The notes under the pieces were generated by a model that was given only the letters and a program-made list of their open reading frames with translations, had not been told where the DNA came from and searched no databases. A stretch of 55,309 nucleotides of DNA. Source: a virus. The position numbers and the translations under genes were made by a program. Location of the stretch: the IMG/VR virus record IMGVR_UViG_3300030107_002626, positions 1-55,309 of that record; one strand, written 5' to 3'. Below are positions 19,701 through 26,600 of the stretch, piece after piece (within the stretch, counting starts at the first letter, position 1; every line of letters starts with the position of its first letter).

Positions 19701-22164
19701 AAAACTGAATCAAGTTCCTCAGCTTCGTGGAAATCTTGCAGACACTAGTAGTATTGCTGCCGCCCTGATGGCAGACAGGTCTAAAGGAATCCTCGCCTCG
19801 GCAATTAAGTCTGGAGCTATTAGCTATGAAGGGGGCGTAACCAAGGTTCAAGAATTTGTGCATAACGGCAAGTCGTATCGTGGCTTGCTTGAGGTTATGG
19901 CACCCCTATTTGATAACCAATACGGTAAATCTCTTGAAGAGATAGCTCAGGCATATGCAATCTCTATGCGTGCCGAAAGGCTTCGGGCGAAAGGGATACG
20001 CACTCCGGTAGAAGAAGGTGACTTAGATCAGATCAATGAGATCGTTGATCGCTACGTTAATCCTGAGACTGGGGAATCAATAGTTAAAGAATGGTATTCC
20101 GCTTGGCAGGCATACAACAACAACACGATTGAGTTCCTGAGAAACACAGGCGTGTTGGATGAGCAGACCGCAGAAGATTGGCGGGATATGTCTGACTATG
20201 TGCCGTTCTATAAGCAGGCAGAAGGGCAAGAGTTAGGCGGGAGATACCCTAAAATATTTTCTGGCCTTACAGCAGCCGCAGAGTTCAAGGAGTTAACAGG
20301 CGGCGAGAAAGCGATCAACGTTCCTCTCATGGAGGCAATAACCAGAAACCTCTCAATGGCTATTGAGATGGGCATGAAGAATGTTGCCCAGCAAAGAATA
20401 ACCAGAGACATGGTGAAGCTTGGCCTCGCCAGAGAAGCGCCTCGCGGCAGATCTGGATTGCCGACAGTTAAGTTCCGAGTTGATGGAAAGACTCTGGAAT
20501 ACATTATTGCTGACCCGCTGGTTTATGAGTCAATGCAGGCGCTATCGGATGGTGACCTGACCCAGACGATGATTAAGTATCTGGGTATGCCAGCTAATCT
20601 GTTGCGAGAAACTGTGACAAGAGACCCCGGCTTCATGTTAGTCAACATGCTTCGGGATACGTTGTCGGCTTGGACAACATCTGGATCAAGCTTTACTCCA
20701 GTCGTAGATACCCTAAAGGGTTTTGCTGACGGCATGGATGAGCTTGAAAGGTTTGGAGTTGTTGGTGGATACGACTTCACTAATGACCCAAAGGATGTGG
20801 TTAAGTTCTCGGAGAGAGAAGCCGCGAAGAAAGGCATTAAGATGAATGCCGATGGTGGTAGCGCGGCAATATTCAAGCCTTTTACTGCTATCTGGGACGC
20901 TCTTGGTAACGCCACAACTAGGTCGGATGCTGCCACAAGGAATGCTGTATACGAGGATGTCCTTGCCAGAACAGGGAACGAGGCTGAGGCTGCGTTTCAG
21001 GCATTAGAAGTAATTAACTTCTCAAGGCGTGGGACTAACCCGCTCATGCGGGTTATTACTGCTGCGATTCCTTTCTTAAATGCCAGAATGCAGGGTCTTG
21101 ATTTGTTCTACCGTGCCTACACTGGCAACTATACGGCGAACAAGGCTCTCAGTAAGAGCCAAGCTATGCAGTCTGCAGTAGTAAGAAGCAGCATGCTTGC
21201 GGCCCTGACTGGCTTTTACTATATGCTGGTCAGTGATGACGAGCAGTACAAGAACCAGTCGGATGAAGTCAAAGACCTAAACTTTATTATTCCCACGGCA
21301 TCAGGAACGCCGGTCAAGCTGCCAATCCCGTTTGAAGTGGGGCTCTTGTTTAAGACGCTGCCAGAAAGAATCCTAGATGCCACTGTTGGGGACACATCTA
21401 CAAGGGAGGCAAGGGAGAGCGCCCAAAGAGCTATATTGAATACGTTTGAAGTGAACCCCTTGGGGATTCAGGCGTTTGCTCCTTTAATAGAGGCGTCACT
21501 GAATCATAACTTCTACACAGGTAGAGACATTGTTCCTTATTACGTTGATCAAAATACTGTCGCAGGACTACAGTCTAATTTGGGGACATCTGAGGTCGCG
21601 AAGTTCGTAGGCAATGAGCTAAACATTAGCCCCATGAAAGTTGACCATGTCATGTATGGTTATCTTGGAACCATTGGGGCCTACGTTCTTGATGCCGTAG
21701 ATCATGTTATGAAATCTAGTTTGGCTACTGGAACCAAAGAGTCAGTTCTGCCTGCTAAGAAGATCACTGAGTATCCAGTAATTAAGAGGTTCTTTGCACA
21801 AGAGTTTGGCTCTGGCCTGCAAGAGGATTTTTACAGGGTTAACCGAGAGGTTAATAAGATTGTTGGATCTATCAACAAGCTGAGTAGAGAGGGACGGCTT
21901 GATGAATTGGAGGCTATGATCAAAGCCAAAGGTCACCTGTATGACCTAAATAAAGATACCAACTACATTGCGAACCAGTTGTCGAAGCTTAGGAAATACA
22001 GGAAATCAATTGAGTCTGCTGACCTTGATGCCGAAACAAAAAGAGAACTGCTTGATCAGGTCAGGGAAGAAACAAACTACATCTTGGAAGTTGTTCCTGA
22101 GTTAAAACGTCAGGCAGATTTGCCTGCGTTTGGTGGCAGGCTCATGGAGAGGATAAGCCTCTAG
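13789..22164 (+). CDS. Giant polyvalent internal virion protein (zinc-protease-like and LPD38-like regions)
   Basis: 2791 residues, about 15% of the genome. The N-terminal 350 residues contain glycine-rich hydrophobic segments. Residues 1011-1015 read HEQIH within INHEQIHAMREL, an HExxH zinc-metalloprotease signature. Residues about 1290-1480 carry a globular domain with the phrase FGITSQQNSPEQN. Residues about 2265-2510 resemble LPD38 domains of polyvalent phage proteins (RDPGFMLVNMLRDT, then PFLNARMQG). The C-terminus is coiled coil. It probably enters the host with the DNA, like T7 gp16, and delivers several activities. Its stop overlaps the convergent gene downstream. Confidence 0.8.
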   Translation: MDVRLPNGVLVTNVPDDISRDELARVSIKNNIASASDFEDFFAEQRTVSGQATEFLKGVPRGFANSFLTAGEGIAELADAATNAVGMDDLIDSGEENELVRASREGRNFINEQLGSDVAYNDTWTTKFGEGIGSFASFFTPAGALRIAGLAGKVVPKLGGMGATEAAVTGTLAVGTGSGEQAQRVQAAKDRGLDVSQGEEDLAILGGAVVGLSELAPVNRLLSRVSKTADAQFRKNLSDQLKGALLTGAAEGTQEVVASIAQDAIERGIYNENLPSNESLLDDFTVGGAIGTSADLVLNAVAGRRKNLEGEITLEKEREARARRSKLIEDSAQKLTAAQSAQAAQAEPRVEPEVGARVDPSQILPPDPDQIGPTGLGAPNRIVLATDMEGNSFQAEERTKTLRSKGESKEVKYILAPEEDGTFVEKVLSVDGVQNPQLDLSINEIQAPPESFVEARPTDETAAYGRHIARTMGDNFDFEPGSFSVKQEGLDRNGMPQFRVVDSKGDNYGTNLPSYEEAVKLAGVLNDEIIDRNIINGLVTILDISDQSLSPEATRTMMLYGFRALHPDENTYTIAEVNSAAGTTIAEGFSENNYDANGKSVLKEMIALGTSPRKMTAAQRINAKRLQQGLPETTTFTVQEAKSVLGKNFGKLADKPSEIETETYTTRKLKKGRNKGNFVVVSSSGEVINSRPATALEKQQAREAGKRAPSKIKLVTMGEARKYANVLNKNKDIGLVDESVFSEKEVNISLVQSLLRSKNISSPIGSPEVRTLAELFTGVSAKGRKKISDFSPAELKVFYQKLRSLPRFDSPTNLVDLKLKPYSRAQFQQGVESAKISPAEGSIKDYIASEVGIDTSTERGQRKLDALMSDLESQGSFRKDEQIQEEVETPVLALPGPDDFQVKLQAAAEAAMDKVGLKDVGVNIGRALNNALRNAEGEIVYGVRRRLPGDDPDSTIFLGGDSDIVVETSPDQSVEGFYSPYVGQIFAAIDRLPAGMTPEQQQDYLIGIINHEQIHAMRELDLFTDKEWKLLSGIVAKRKNSNGVTYLDQARKDYSGSLPSVQIEEAVAELTKDARKDSSVVSGKPKNLLNRISDFFERLRNFLRLNGFQSFSGIVESIESGEIGGRERGETTSTTVYAPTPTSTATRTTRTGVIRTFRDAEQEAELRERIQGAAARGPSGAQPDFYDPNRQAQDDEQETAVADKASVREIKTRVPLPEEPAPVLPIGPVEQALIDLLSKHSSPTSNQLGKISGAPAPRTKKTRSGRRLKNKLDADVRPTSMSELRKMARIGLESSNNLKWYDDFGKGILSIVGDANMAEASVIFGITSQQNSPEQNLAETLHIMAVARAFNPVKQKNEFISALRNGRRPGGSKLKISGDQINRIVRLYNEGFADAGLKTSTYMQMIQDRAANIFNPFSVQDVHMARVFGFKRKKVDPKTGNVVDDSKIPTDTNYRYAQFLTSKLAEEFDLTPNQMQAALWFYAKKNLSPKKGGSPGTWESSRSKSQPEIEQLLSLEKAGYLTKDRPLTEPLLSPVKAANKIATKSVAFSNTLQNEDLLEVARLRAPKSVFSANPGNKRGYGFPNETELADVIEFNRDAVDVITDDDGQIPFIRELGLPHEIQVGFGTYEGLEPNITVRLIGGTPRQASFVSNILGDALLQDAAIMATPAFGSGSQVGVAFQKEDGSNFEVEDLAIISEAVNPEKDEYGLNFTQVTPDVIAFIDGRVYDEKITYNEKQMLPEFIESLRSKIPESIGLNMGAFYQEGDYFESKDYKRNIKQIGSEGTVPGSSDILGRLDDTLYKPFWDHYTATVKRFGFDPKEKERPRPDLDQEGREVKIEPVGDEYSLLANRFSISASQANYAVEQNELSALDASSGTMPRYSFTAAPESQYVAQNPDQSDYADPVPLDRYSRANTPDLDPEEQSLISGIVTSPPENETPGQTYMSVTGDSKLSYFLGKAKQGFINRYARLEKLNQVPQLRGNLADTSSIAAALMADRSKGILASAIKSGAISYEGGVTKVQEFVHNGKSYRGLLEVMAPLFDNQYGKSLEEIAQAYAISMRAERLRAKGIRTPVEEGDLDQINEIVDRYVNPETGESIVKEWYSAWQAYNNNTIEFLRNTGVLDEQTAEDWRDMSDYVPFYKQAEGQELGGRYPKIFSGLTAAAEFKELTGGEKAINVPLMEAITRNLSMAIEMGMKNVAQQRITRDMVKLGLAREAPRGRSGLPTVKFRVDGKTLEYIIADPLVYESMQALSDGDLTQTMIKYLGMPANLLRETVTRDPGFMLVNMLRDTLSAWTTSGSSFTPVVDTLKGFADGMDELERFGVVGGYDFTNDPKDVVKFSEREAAKKGIKMNADGGSAAIFKPFTAIWDALGNATTRSDAATRNAVYEDVLARTGNEAEAAFQALEVINFSRRGTNPLMRVITAAIPFLNARMQGLDLFYRAYTGNYTANKALSKSQAMQSAVVRSSMLAALTGFYYMLVSDDEQYKNQSDEVKDLNFIIPTASGTPVKLPIPFEVGLLFKTLPERILDATVGDTSTREARESAQRAILNTFEVNPLGIQAFAPLIEASLNHNFYTGRDIVPYYVDQNTVAGLQSNLGTSEVAKFVGNELNISPMKVDHVMYGYLGTIGAYVLDAVDHVMKSSLATGTKESVLPAKKITEYPVIKRFFAQEFGSGLQEDFYRVNREVNKIVGSINKLSREGRLDELEAMIKAKGHLYDLNKDTNYIANQLSKLRKYRKSIESADLDAETKRELLDQVREETNYILEVVPELKRQADLPAFGGRLMERISL

Positions 22165-22454
22165 CTAATAACTATTAGATCTTCAGAGATTAGCTGGCTC
22201 CAAGTCCTTTCAAGTCCTCGCATCTGACAGCGCAAGAGTTCTGCCTTGGGTAAATCAGTGTTCATTCTGCCGTCGATGACATCGTGGCAAGTTGAGCATG
22301 CATAGACGGCAAAGTAGTCTGGACTCTTGATAGCCATTCCCTTCGCCAGACTTGGTAGGTGAGCCAGCACCGTGGTCTCTGGGTTGTTGTTGCAGTATGG
22401 GTGAATCTGCAGGGCGCACATCTTCCCCTTTGCAGACCTCCTAATCCTCGTCAT
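22161..22454 (-). CDS. DUF1364-type HNH-like nuclease
   Basis: 97 residues. The family pattern is clear: RRSAKGKMCALQIHPYCN at the N-terminus, then AHLPSLAKGMAIKSPD and YACSTCHDVIDGR, with Cys/His pairs fitting a zinc-bound HNH-like fold. Such proteins occur in phage recombination and late-regulation regions as presumed endonucleases. It is the last gene of the leftward operon and overlaps the upstream 49-residue gene by 14 bases. Its stop codon overlaps that of the giant virion gene from the other strand. Confidence 0.8.
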   Translation of the reverse strand: MTRIRRSAKGKMCALQIHPYCNNNPETTVLAHLPSLAKGMAIKSPDYFAVYACSTCHDVIDGRMNTDLPKAELLRCQMRGLERTWSQLISEDLIVIS

Positions 22455-22590
22455 ATAGGTCCGCTACAACTTGATTGAACTGGCGAAACTCCGCAACAAA
22501 CTCATCGAATGATTTTGTCGCTTTGTTGAGAGCTTCTTTCAGTTCATCAAGCTCTCTGCTATCAATGATGACTAACGTTTTGTCGTCCAT
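22441..22590 (-). CDS. Small acidic helical protein, unknown function
   Basis: 49 residues starting at 22590 and ending with TAG at 22441. Acidic and helical (many Asp, Glu, Leu). Its ATG overlaps the TAA of the winged-helix gene by one base (TAATG), and its 3' end overlaps the DUF1364 gene by 14 bases, so it is enclosed in a tightly coupled operon. No homology is recognised; support is position, frame and codon content. Confidence 0.6.
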   Translation of the reverse strand: MDDKTLVIIDSRELDELKEALNKATKSFDEFVAEFRQFNQVVADLYDED

Positions 22591-22898
22591 TATTCAAGCC
22601 AGTCGCCGCGTTCATAAGTTTCCCAGAGGATGCACTTCTTTCCCCACTGCGTTTTACCTCGCAGCCCACTGTCCTGAATCCTCTTCTGATTGCATAGCTC
22701 AGTGATCCGTGGACGAATGCTGATGAATGGTCGGTCGAGAATGTTGGCAACATCGTCGGCGCTCAGCGGTGATGCTGCCTCGTCAATCACCTGAAACGCC
22801 TGCTCTCGGAGGGAGAGCTTGCCCTTCTTGTCAGATATTGCAGCCTCAATGCTGGTGTCCCGGTTTTGGAAACCTATTCCGTCGTCGGTGTATCCCAT
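22590..22898 (-). CDS. Winged-helix DNA-binding protein
   Basis: 102 residues. Residues about 28-75 form a winged helix-turn-helix (REQAFQVIDEAASPLSADDV, then RPFISIRPRITELCNQKRI), followed by a wing with DSGLRGKTQWGKKC. Proteins of this shape are common in phage replication regions and may regulate transcription or help load replication factors. It lies between a paralogous small protein and a 49-residue gene in the leftward operon. Confidence 0.7.
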   Translation of the reverse strand: MGYTDDGIGFQNRDTSIEAAISDKKGKLSLREQAFQVIDEAASPLSADDVANILDRPFISIRPRITELCNQKRIQDSGLRGKTQWGKKCILWETYERGDWLE

Positions 22899-22899
22899 G

Positions 22900-23163
22900 T
22901 CACTTTACCCTCCAGACCCGTATGCCATACGGCCTACCCTTCGGCCAGCGTCGAGTTGATATACCAAATTCATCTTTGGATAGCCTTTGAGCAAGCCTGT
23001 AGTAGGCGACGGAGGAGAACATGCTGTTCTGCCTCTTAACCATTGGCATCTCTTCGGTCGCTTCAACAAAGAAACTGTCACCGATTTCCATCTCACCCCA
23101 CGGATAGGTGGTAGATAGGTTTACGGTCCTGCTTGGCATGGGCACGTCTTTTTCTATTTTCAC
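22900..23163 (-). CDS. Small protein paralogous to the gene at 26206-26484
   Basis: 87 residues from a GTG at 23163 that forms a GTGA overlap with the stop of the zinc-ribbon gene and has GAGGAAGG 4 bases upstream. A longer frame reaches 23403 but would overlap the zinc-ribbon gene by 216 bases. The core EMEIGDSFFVEATEE, followed by Arg-rich helices and the end GIRVWRVK, parallels SFFVGTNDED...GFRIYRL in the operon's first genes. The two are probably divergent copies of one small phage family of unknown role. Confidence 0.65.
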   Translation of the reverse strand: MKIEKDVPMPSRTVNLSTTYPWGEMEIGDSFFVEATEEMPMVKRQNSMFSSVAYYRLAQRLSKDEFGISTRRWPKGRPYGIRVWRVK

Positions 23164-23375
23164 TTTGCCTTCCTCTTTTTCTTCCATGGTTTCGACAGCC
23201 AAGTCTGTAGCTGCGCTGCCGCAAACATCTCGGGGTCTCCCGATTTTTTTTTCAGCTTCGGCTGACACTCTCTGCACGCTTTTGTTCGGATCTTGATCAG
23301 CTTCCCGCACACGCAGGCTTTCATTTTCATCGCCCCATCCCTCAAAAATCTCCATCCATTTCTGGAATGCGTCAT
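23160..23375 (-). CDS. Zinc-ribbon-like small basic protein
   Basis: 71 residues from the ATG at 23375, which overlaps the TGA of the upstream gene (ATGA). An internal start at 23330 (MKMKACVCGK) is also possible, preceded by GAGGGATGGGGCG. It carries CxC and CxxC pairs (ACVCGK, then ACRECQ), suggesting one bound zinc, and a Lys/Arg-rich C-terminus. This suggests nucleic-acid binding. The start is uncertain; the frame is supported by GTGA and ATGA overlaps at both ends. Confidence 0.6.
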   Translation of the reverse strand: MTHSRNGWRFLRDGAMKMKACVCGKLIKIRTKACRECQPKLKKKSGDPEMFAAAQLQTWLSKPWKKKRKAK

Positions 23376-23800
23376 TCCCCGTCATTCGGTTCGGGGATTG
23401 CAAACCCCATCTCTGCGGCTGTGATGATGAGTGTATCTATAAGTTCAGAGTACTTCTCTCGATTGGCCTCGCTGGACCGTTTAATAGGTCGCCGCTTAAA
23501 ACCAAACTTCGTGTTGATTTCCTCGCTGCCATACGCACGGCAGAGCAACTCCTCGTGCATTTCGTCAGGAGTTAGGCCGCACCATTTCGCAAACTCATTG
23601 ACCCACTTTCGGTAATAATTTTCTTGTTGCCGTGATCGAGATCGCTTCACCTTGTCCACGGTCAGCTTCACGCCGAGTTCAGCACTCTTCAACAAATGCT
23701 TAACTTCATCCGTCCGTGAGCTGTCGACTTTATCCAAGAGCCTGATCAAGTCGATGACCTGATCGTGGCTCAAGGTGTGAATGGTGAATCTCAAATCCAA
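23372..23800 (-). CDS. NinB/Orf-like recombination protein (tentative)
   Basis: 142 residues, the usual NinB length. The central part (RQQENYYRKWVNEFAKWCGL, then TPDEMHEELLCRAYG) and the C-terminal AAEMGFAIPEP resemble the phage NinB/Orf recombination-mediator group, which helps load recombinase on SSB-coated single strands. Neighbours include a DUF1071 annealing protein and a Cas4/RecB-like nuclease. The start is TTG at 23800; a TTG at 23794 would give a TTGA overlap with the upstream stop. The family call is by general resemblance. Confidence 0.5.
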   Translation of the reverse strand: MDLRFTIHTLSHDQVIDLIRLLDKVDSSRTDEVKHLLKSAELGVKLTVDKVKRSRSRQQENYYRKWVNEFAKWCGLTPDEMHEELLCRAYGSEEINTKFGFKRRPIKRSSEANREKYSELIDTLIITAAEMGFAIPEPNDGE

Positions 23801-24105
23801 TCGCTGCTGTCCTTTCGGGACTGCTTGGGACCGGGCGCTTTGCGTGGACCAGTGTAAACCTCGTGCCGCATGTAGAGGTATGGTGTGCCGTCCCTCTTCG
23901 ATGTGCCCTTCCAGCCAGACAAATCAATTTGTAGCAACGGCTCCCGATTGCCCTCAGTGTCGCGCTCATGGATCTCAATCAGGCCGCGAAGCTCATCGGT
24001 TGACAAGACCAGTCGCCCAACAAAGTCCGGGTGATTGTCTGCACTCTTCCTCTCATTGTTGTTCAGATAAAAAGCTTCACCTGTTTCAACGTTTTCTCTG
24101 CTCAT
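23791..24105 (-). CDS. Small beta-rich protein of the recombination operon
   Basis: 104 residues. The centre (DNHPDFVGRLVLSTDELRG) and LLQIDLSGWKGTSKRDGTPY look like a small beta-barrel, similar in style to short single-strand binding or DUF736-like phage proteins. The C-terminus is Lys/Arg/Ser-rich and ends DSSDWI, like the acidic/aromatic tail of some SSBs. It starts with an ATGA overlap with the annealing-protein gene. A single-strand binding role is possible but unproven. Confidence 0.55.
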   Translation of the reverse strand: MSRENVETGEAFYLNNNERKSADNHPDFVGRLVLSTDELRGLIEIHERDTEGNREPLLQIDLSGWKGTSKRDGTPYLYMRHEVYTGPRKAPGPKQSRKDSSDWI

Positions 24106-24812
24106 TTACCTTCCTCTTGCTTGGTTGCACGAATTGATTTGAGTTCTTCGACGTATGCGTCGTAGACATTGGGGTACAGTTCTTTGATCTTGTCGAGATT
24201 AGCCTTGTTCTCGACATGCAGGCTCTTGAGTCCTTCAAGCGGTGTCAGCTTGGCGATGTTGATAACCAGTTCGCACACGTCAGTGCAAAACTTTTCATCC
24301 CATTCGCCGTCGCCTTCGACCATGTTGGCTAGACTTTTCTCAAAGTCCTGAAAGATCCCTTGCTGCAGAGCTTGAGTCTTCTCCTCCACGGGCTTGGGTT
24401 TGGCTTTGGCTTTTTGCTTAGGCTCATCGTCCTCGGGGAGATCCTCACCTGCATATATATAGTGGCCCAACCCAAACATTGCCATACACTTGGTGAGGCA
24501 CCGCATCCGTGTGTTGGCGACTTGTGTCGCTGAAGGGTTTTCCACTGGTGCATTCTTGTAGCCACTCATAACGGCTAACCACATGCTGCGCTCAAGCTCT
24601 CCTATATTGATCGTGCAATGTGTAATAACGGTGTCATCTGATAGCACCTCGTTGTCGCCAAACGAGTACGTCGCCTCCGGGTACTCGCGCATGAGCGTTG
24701 CCCACGCCCACGCCCACGACAGGTAGGTCAGACCGTTCTTTTTTTCTGTGTGTTCGTTGACGTTGATTGCTGACAACGTCGTCCACACTTCTCCATATGT
24801 TGTCATGTTCAC
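24102..24812 (-). CDS. DUF1071/Sak3-like single-strand annealing protein
   Basis: 236 residues. The DUF1071 signature is clear: YLSWAWAWATLMREYPEATY near residue 29, then a Thr-rich strand pair and NTRMRCLTKCMAMFGLGHYI followed by YAGEDLPED near residue 120. This family belongs to the Rad52/Erf/Sak group of phage annealing proteins that pair complementary single strands. A Lys/Pro linker and a helical C-terminal domain follow. A PD-(D/E)XK nuclease upstream in the operon could supply the partner exonuclease. Confidence 0.85.
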   Translation of the reverse strand: MNMTTYGEVWTTLSAINVNEHTEKKNGLTYLSWAWAWATLMREYPEATYSFGDNEVLSDDTVITHCTINIGELERSMWLAVMSGYKNAPVENPSATQVANTRMRCLTKCMAMFGLGHYIYAGEDLPEDDEPKQKAKAKPKPVEEKTQALQQGIFQDFEKSLANMVEGDGEWDEKFCTDVCELVINIAKLTPLEGLKSLHVENKANLDKIKELYPNVYDAYVEELKSIRATKQEEGK

Positions 24813-25078
24813 TCCAAAGGATTCTTGGTGAAGTGTCGAAAATCATTGCGCCACTGTCTGACGGGCGCGCCCTCGACCGAAAGATGTCGCTCTAGCAACT
24901 GCAAGATTTCGATTGGTTCAAGTTGCTCGATTAAATGTCGGGGCAGCGACGTGATTAGTCTGTCGTTGCCCCACGAGAAAACCACCTGATCGTTTTCAAA
25001 TCTTGCCTTGAGGTTGGGTATCTCGCTCATTTGCCAGATACCCAGCATCTTTACAGCAAAAGTTGGATCTTCAATCAT
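24809..25078 (-). CDS. Small operon protein, unknown function
   Basis: 89 residues, starting with an ATGA overlap with the upstream gene and ending in a 4-base overlap with the annealing-protein gene. The sequence mixes beta (QVVFSWGNDRLITSL) and helical (LEPIEILQLLERHL) segments. Coupling at both ends supports a true gene. No family is recognised. Confidence 0.65.
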   Translation of the reverse strand: MIEDPTFAVKMLGIWQMSEIPNLKARFENDQVVFSWGNDRLITSLPRHLIEQLEPIEILQLLERHLSVEGAPVRQWRNDFRHFTKNPLE

Positions 25079-25338
25079 GCCGTCCTCTTGACGAGGAGCA
25101 CGCCGTCTTTCGTATTAGACATCGCGTCTTTTTTTGGATTAGCTTTCTTCCACTGATAAAAGTAAGTGCGGTCGTTGATAGCAATGATCGCGACTTGATT
25201 GACCTCCATCTTGTCCAGCGTCCGCATGACCTCAGCGCGACGGCTACGTCGCTGGAAAAACTCTTCATCTACTCCCGCGATCTTGGACTTCACTTGGTAC
25301 AACATGCTTTTCAAGTCTGCACTTTTTTTCTTAGCCAT
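25075..25338 (-). CDS. Small operon protein with Lys-rich N-terminus
   Basis: 87 residues. A basic N-terminus (MAKKKSADLK) is followed by an amphipathic helical part (residues about 10-48) and a beta segment (AIIAINDRTYFYQWKK). It overlaps the nuclease gene by 8 bases and the next gene by 4. Composition suggests nucleic-acid or protein contact; no homology is recognised. Confidence 0.65.
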   Translation of the reverse strand: MAKKKSADLKSMLYQVKSKIAGVDEEFFQRRSRRAEVMRTLDKMEVNQVAIIAINDRTYFYQWKKANPKKDAMSNTKDGVLLVKRTA

Positions 25339-26209
25339 TGTTGGCCTCCTTCCATTGTGAGCACCACCTATTCACACGACACCAGTTCTGCGTGCAGCGG
25401 GTGCTCTCACCCACACGCTTTTCGACAAAGTGCGCTTCTCCTAATCTTTCGGCGTGATCCTGTGCCTCCTCCTCGACATTGTGGACCTTGATTGCCCTGA
25501 CTCTGTTCTTCTTTTTCACGGCGTAGGTTGTCGCTTTTTCCCAGCGCTCCTCTGAACTGCAGTCGGGAAGCACGCCGCCCGTCTCATGCTCATAGTCCGC
25601 TGCCTGATGGAGTTGCACGCGCTCCTCGACGTACCTGTCTTGCTCGGCATCAGACCACATGGGAATGTCGATCACTTGAATCGGGGAGTCAGGGTAGTCG
25701 CCGCCATCCTGCGCCCTGCGGCGAGCCCAATCACGTAGCACAGCAATGATTCTTAGCTGTTTTACGTTCAATGCCTTAGCTTGTCTCACCAACCATGCAT
25801 AGCAGTTCAACTGCTTGTGCCATTCCGACTTATCGAATATCACCGACCACGCCGACGTGACCTTGTAATCGCTGACAATCACCCCACCCTCGACCATTTC
25901 TTGCAGGTCGATTGCGCCAGAGATTCGCCAGCCGTTCACTTCCGCAAACAGTCGCTCCTCGCTGATGGTTTCAGCGCGGCCTTCGGCGGCTCTCTCAAAC
26001 ATCTGGTGCACGGACGTTCCCATCCGAGACCAAATCAAATCAGAGACATCTTGTTCAATGTCATCGTCATGCCGTCTCTGCAACAATGACACGCGAGGAC
26101 TGTCTATCAACTGCGTGACAGACAAGAGACTGTCGCCCTTGGTGTAGTCGTTGTATGACAATGCATCCGCGACAACGCTAGGCAGGTTATGGTTGTTCGT
26201 AAGCCTCAC
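25331..26209 (-). CDS. PD-(D/E)XK nuclease, Cas4/RecB-like
   Basis: 292 residues. The core motifs occur in order: His in GTSVHQMFERA, Asp in ISGAIDLQE, the D-x-K strand VSDYKVTSAW and the Q motif WHKQLNCYAWL. The C-terminus has a Cys cluster (TRCTQNWCRVNRWC) like the iron-sulphur clamp of AddB/Cas4 enzymes, with another Cys upstream (PDCSSEE). The likely role is exonucleolytic processing of phage DNA ends for the DUF1071 annealing protein. Its start overlaps the upstream gene by 4 bases. Confidence 0.85.
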   Translation of the reverse strand: MRLTNNHNLPSVVADALSYNDYTKGDSLLSVTQLIDSPRVSLLQRRHDDDIEQDVSDLIWSRMGTSVHQMFERAAEGRAETISEERLFAEVNGWRISGAIDLQEMVEGGVIVSDYKVTSAWSVIFDKSEWHKQLNCYAWLVRQAKALNVKQLRIIAVLRDWARRRAQDGGDYPDSPIQVIDIPMWSDAEQDRYVEERVQLHQAADYEHETGGVLPDCSSEERWEKATTYAVKKKNRVRAIKVHNVEEEAQDHAERLGEAHFVEKRVGESTRCTQNWCRVNRWCSQWKEANNG

Positions 26210-26484
26210 AGTCGGTAAATTCTGAATCCTTGACGACCGTTTTCCTCGCGCTTGTGCAACGTAAATCTTTTGTCGCTCCCGCCCTTTTTCATGCGAGACA
26301 AACGCTGCCTCAGAGCAGCCATCCGGCGCTGGGTATGGTCCTCGTCATTGGTGCCCACAAAGAATGACTGAGTTGGTTCCAGACGCTCGATGGCCTCGAT
26401 TATCTCTGGGCGCGTCTCTTCCCGCTCCCGCATCTCGGGGAGCGGAATGTTCTCGATAACAATAGGTTCCTGTTCGGTCGTCAT
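26206..26484 (-). CDS. Small protein paralogous to the gene at 22900-23163
   Basis: 92 residues from the ATG at 26484; a TTG at 26508 would add eight residues. The N-terminal part has an IENIPLPEM phrase followed by an acidic helix. The C-terminal half (SFFVGTNDED, RRMAALRQRL, GFRIYRL) parallels the other copy in this operon. The fold looks like a small alpha/beta DNA-associated domain. Function unknown. Confidence 0.65.
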   Translation of the reverse strand: MTTEQEPIVIENIPLPEMREREETRPEIIEAIERLEPTQSFFVGTNDEDHTQRRMAALRQRLSRMKKGGSDKRFTLHKREENGRQGFRIYRL

Positions 26485-26539
26485 ACTGGAGCCGTCCTTC
26501 CTCTTCAAGTTTGATGATGTGCTGTCCCGTCTTGCTCAT
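26345..26539 (-). CDS. Possible small leader gene of the leftward operon
   Basis: 64 residues from the first ATG downstream of the promoter at 26572-26600. The N-terminal 28 residues (MSKTGQHIIKLEEEGRLQYD) look like short phage proteins that begin MSKTGQ. The rest overlaps the 26206-26484 gene in another frame and is Arg/Gly/Pro-rich, which looks like frame shadow. No clear Shine-Dalgarno. It may be a real short gene or only a leader. Confidence 0.4.
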   Translation of the reverse strand: MSKTGQHIIKLEEEGRLQYDDRTGTYCYREHSAPRDAGAGRDAPRDNRGHRASGTNSVILCGHQ

Positions 26540-26571
26540 AGCGTTTGGGTCAGTTGTGAGTTAGAATGTCG

Positions 26572-26600
26572 AATATACCGCAAGGGTTGACCGATGACAA
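26572..26600 (-). promoter_or_regulatory. Sigma70-type promoter of the leftward recombination operon
   Basis: On the minus strand TTGTCA (26600-26595) and TATATT (26577-26572) are separated by exactly 17 bases. Each hexamer matches the consensus at five of six positions. Transcription would begin near 26565, about 25 bases before the first ATG. The -35 box lies over the start codon of the divergent RusA gene. This is the best promoter-like sequence seen in the window. Confidence 0.7.
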
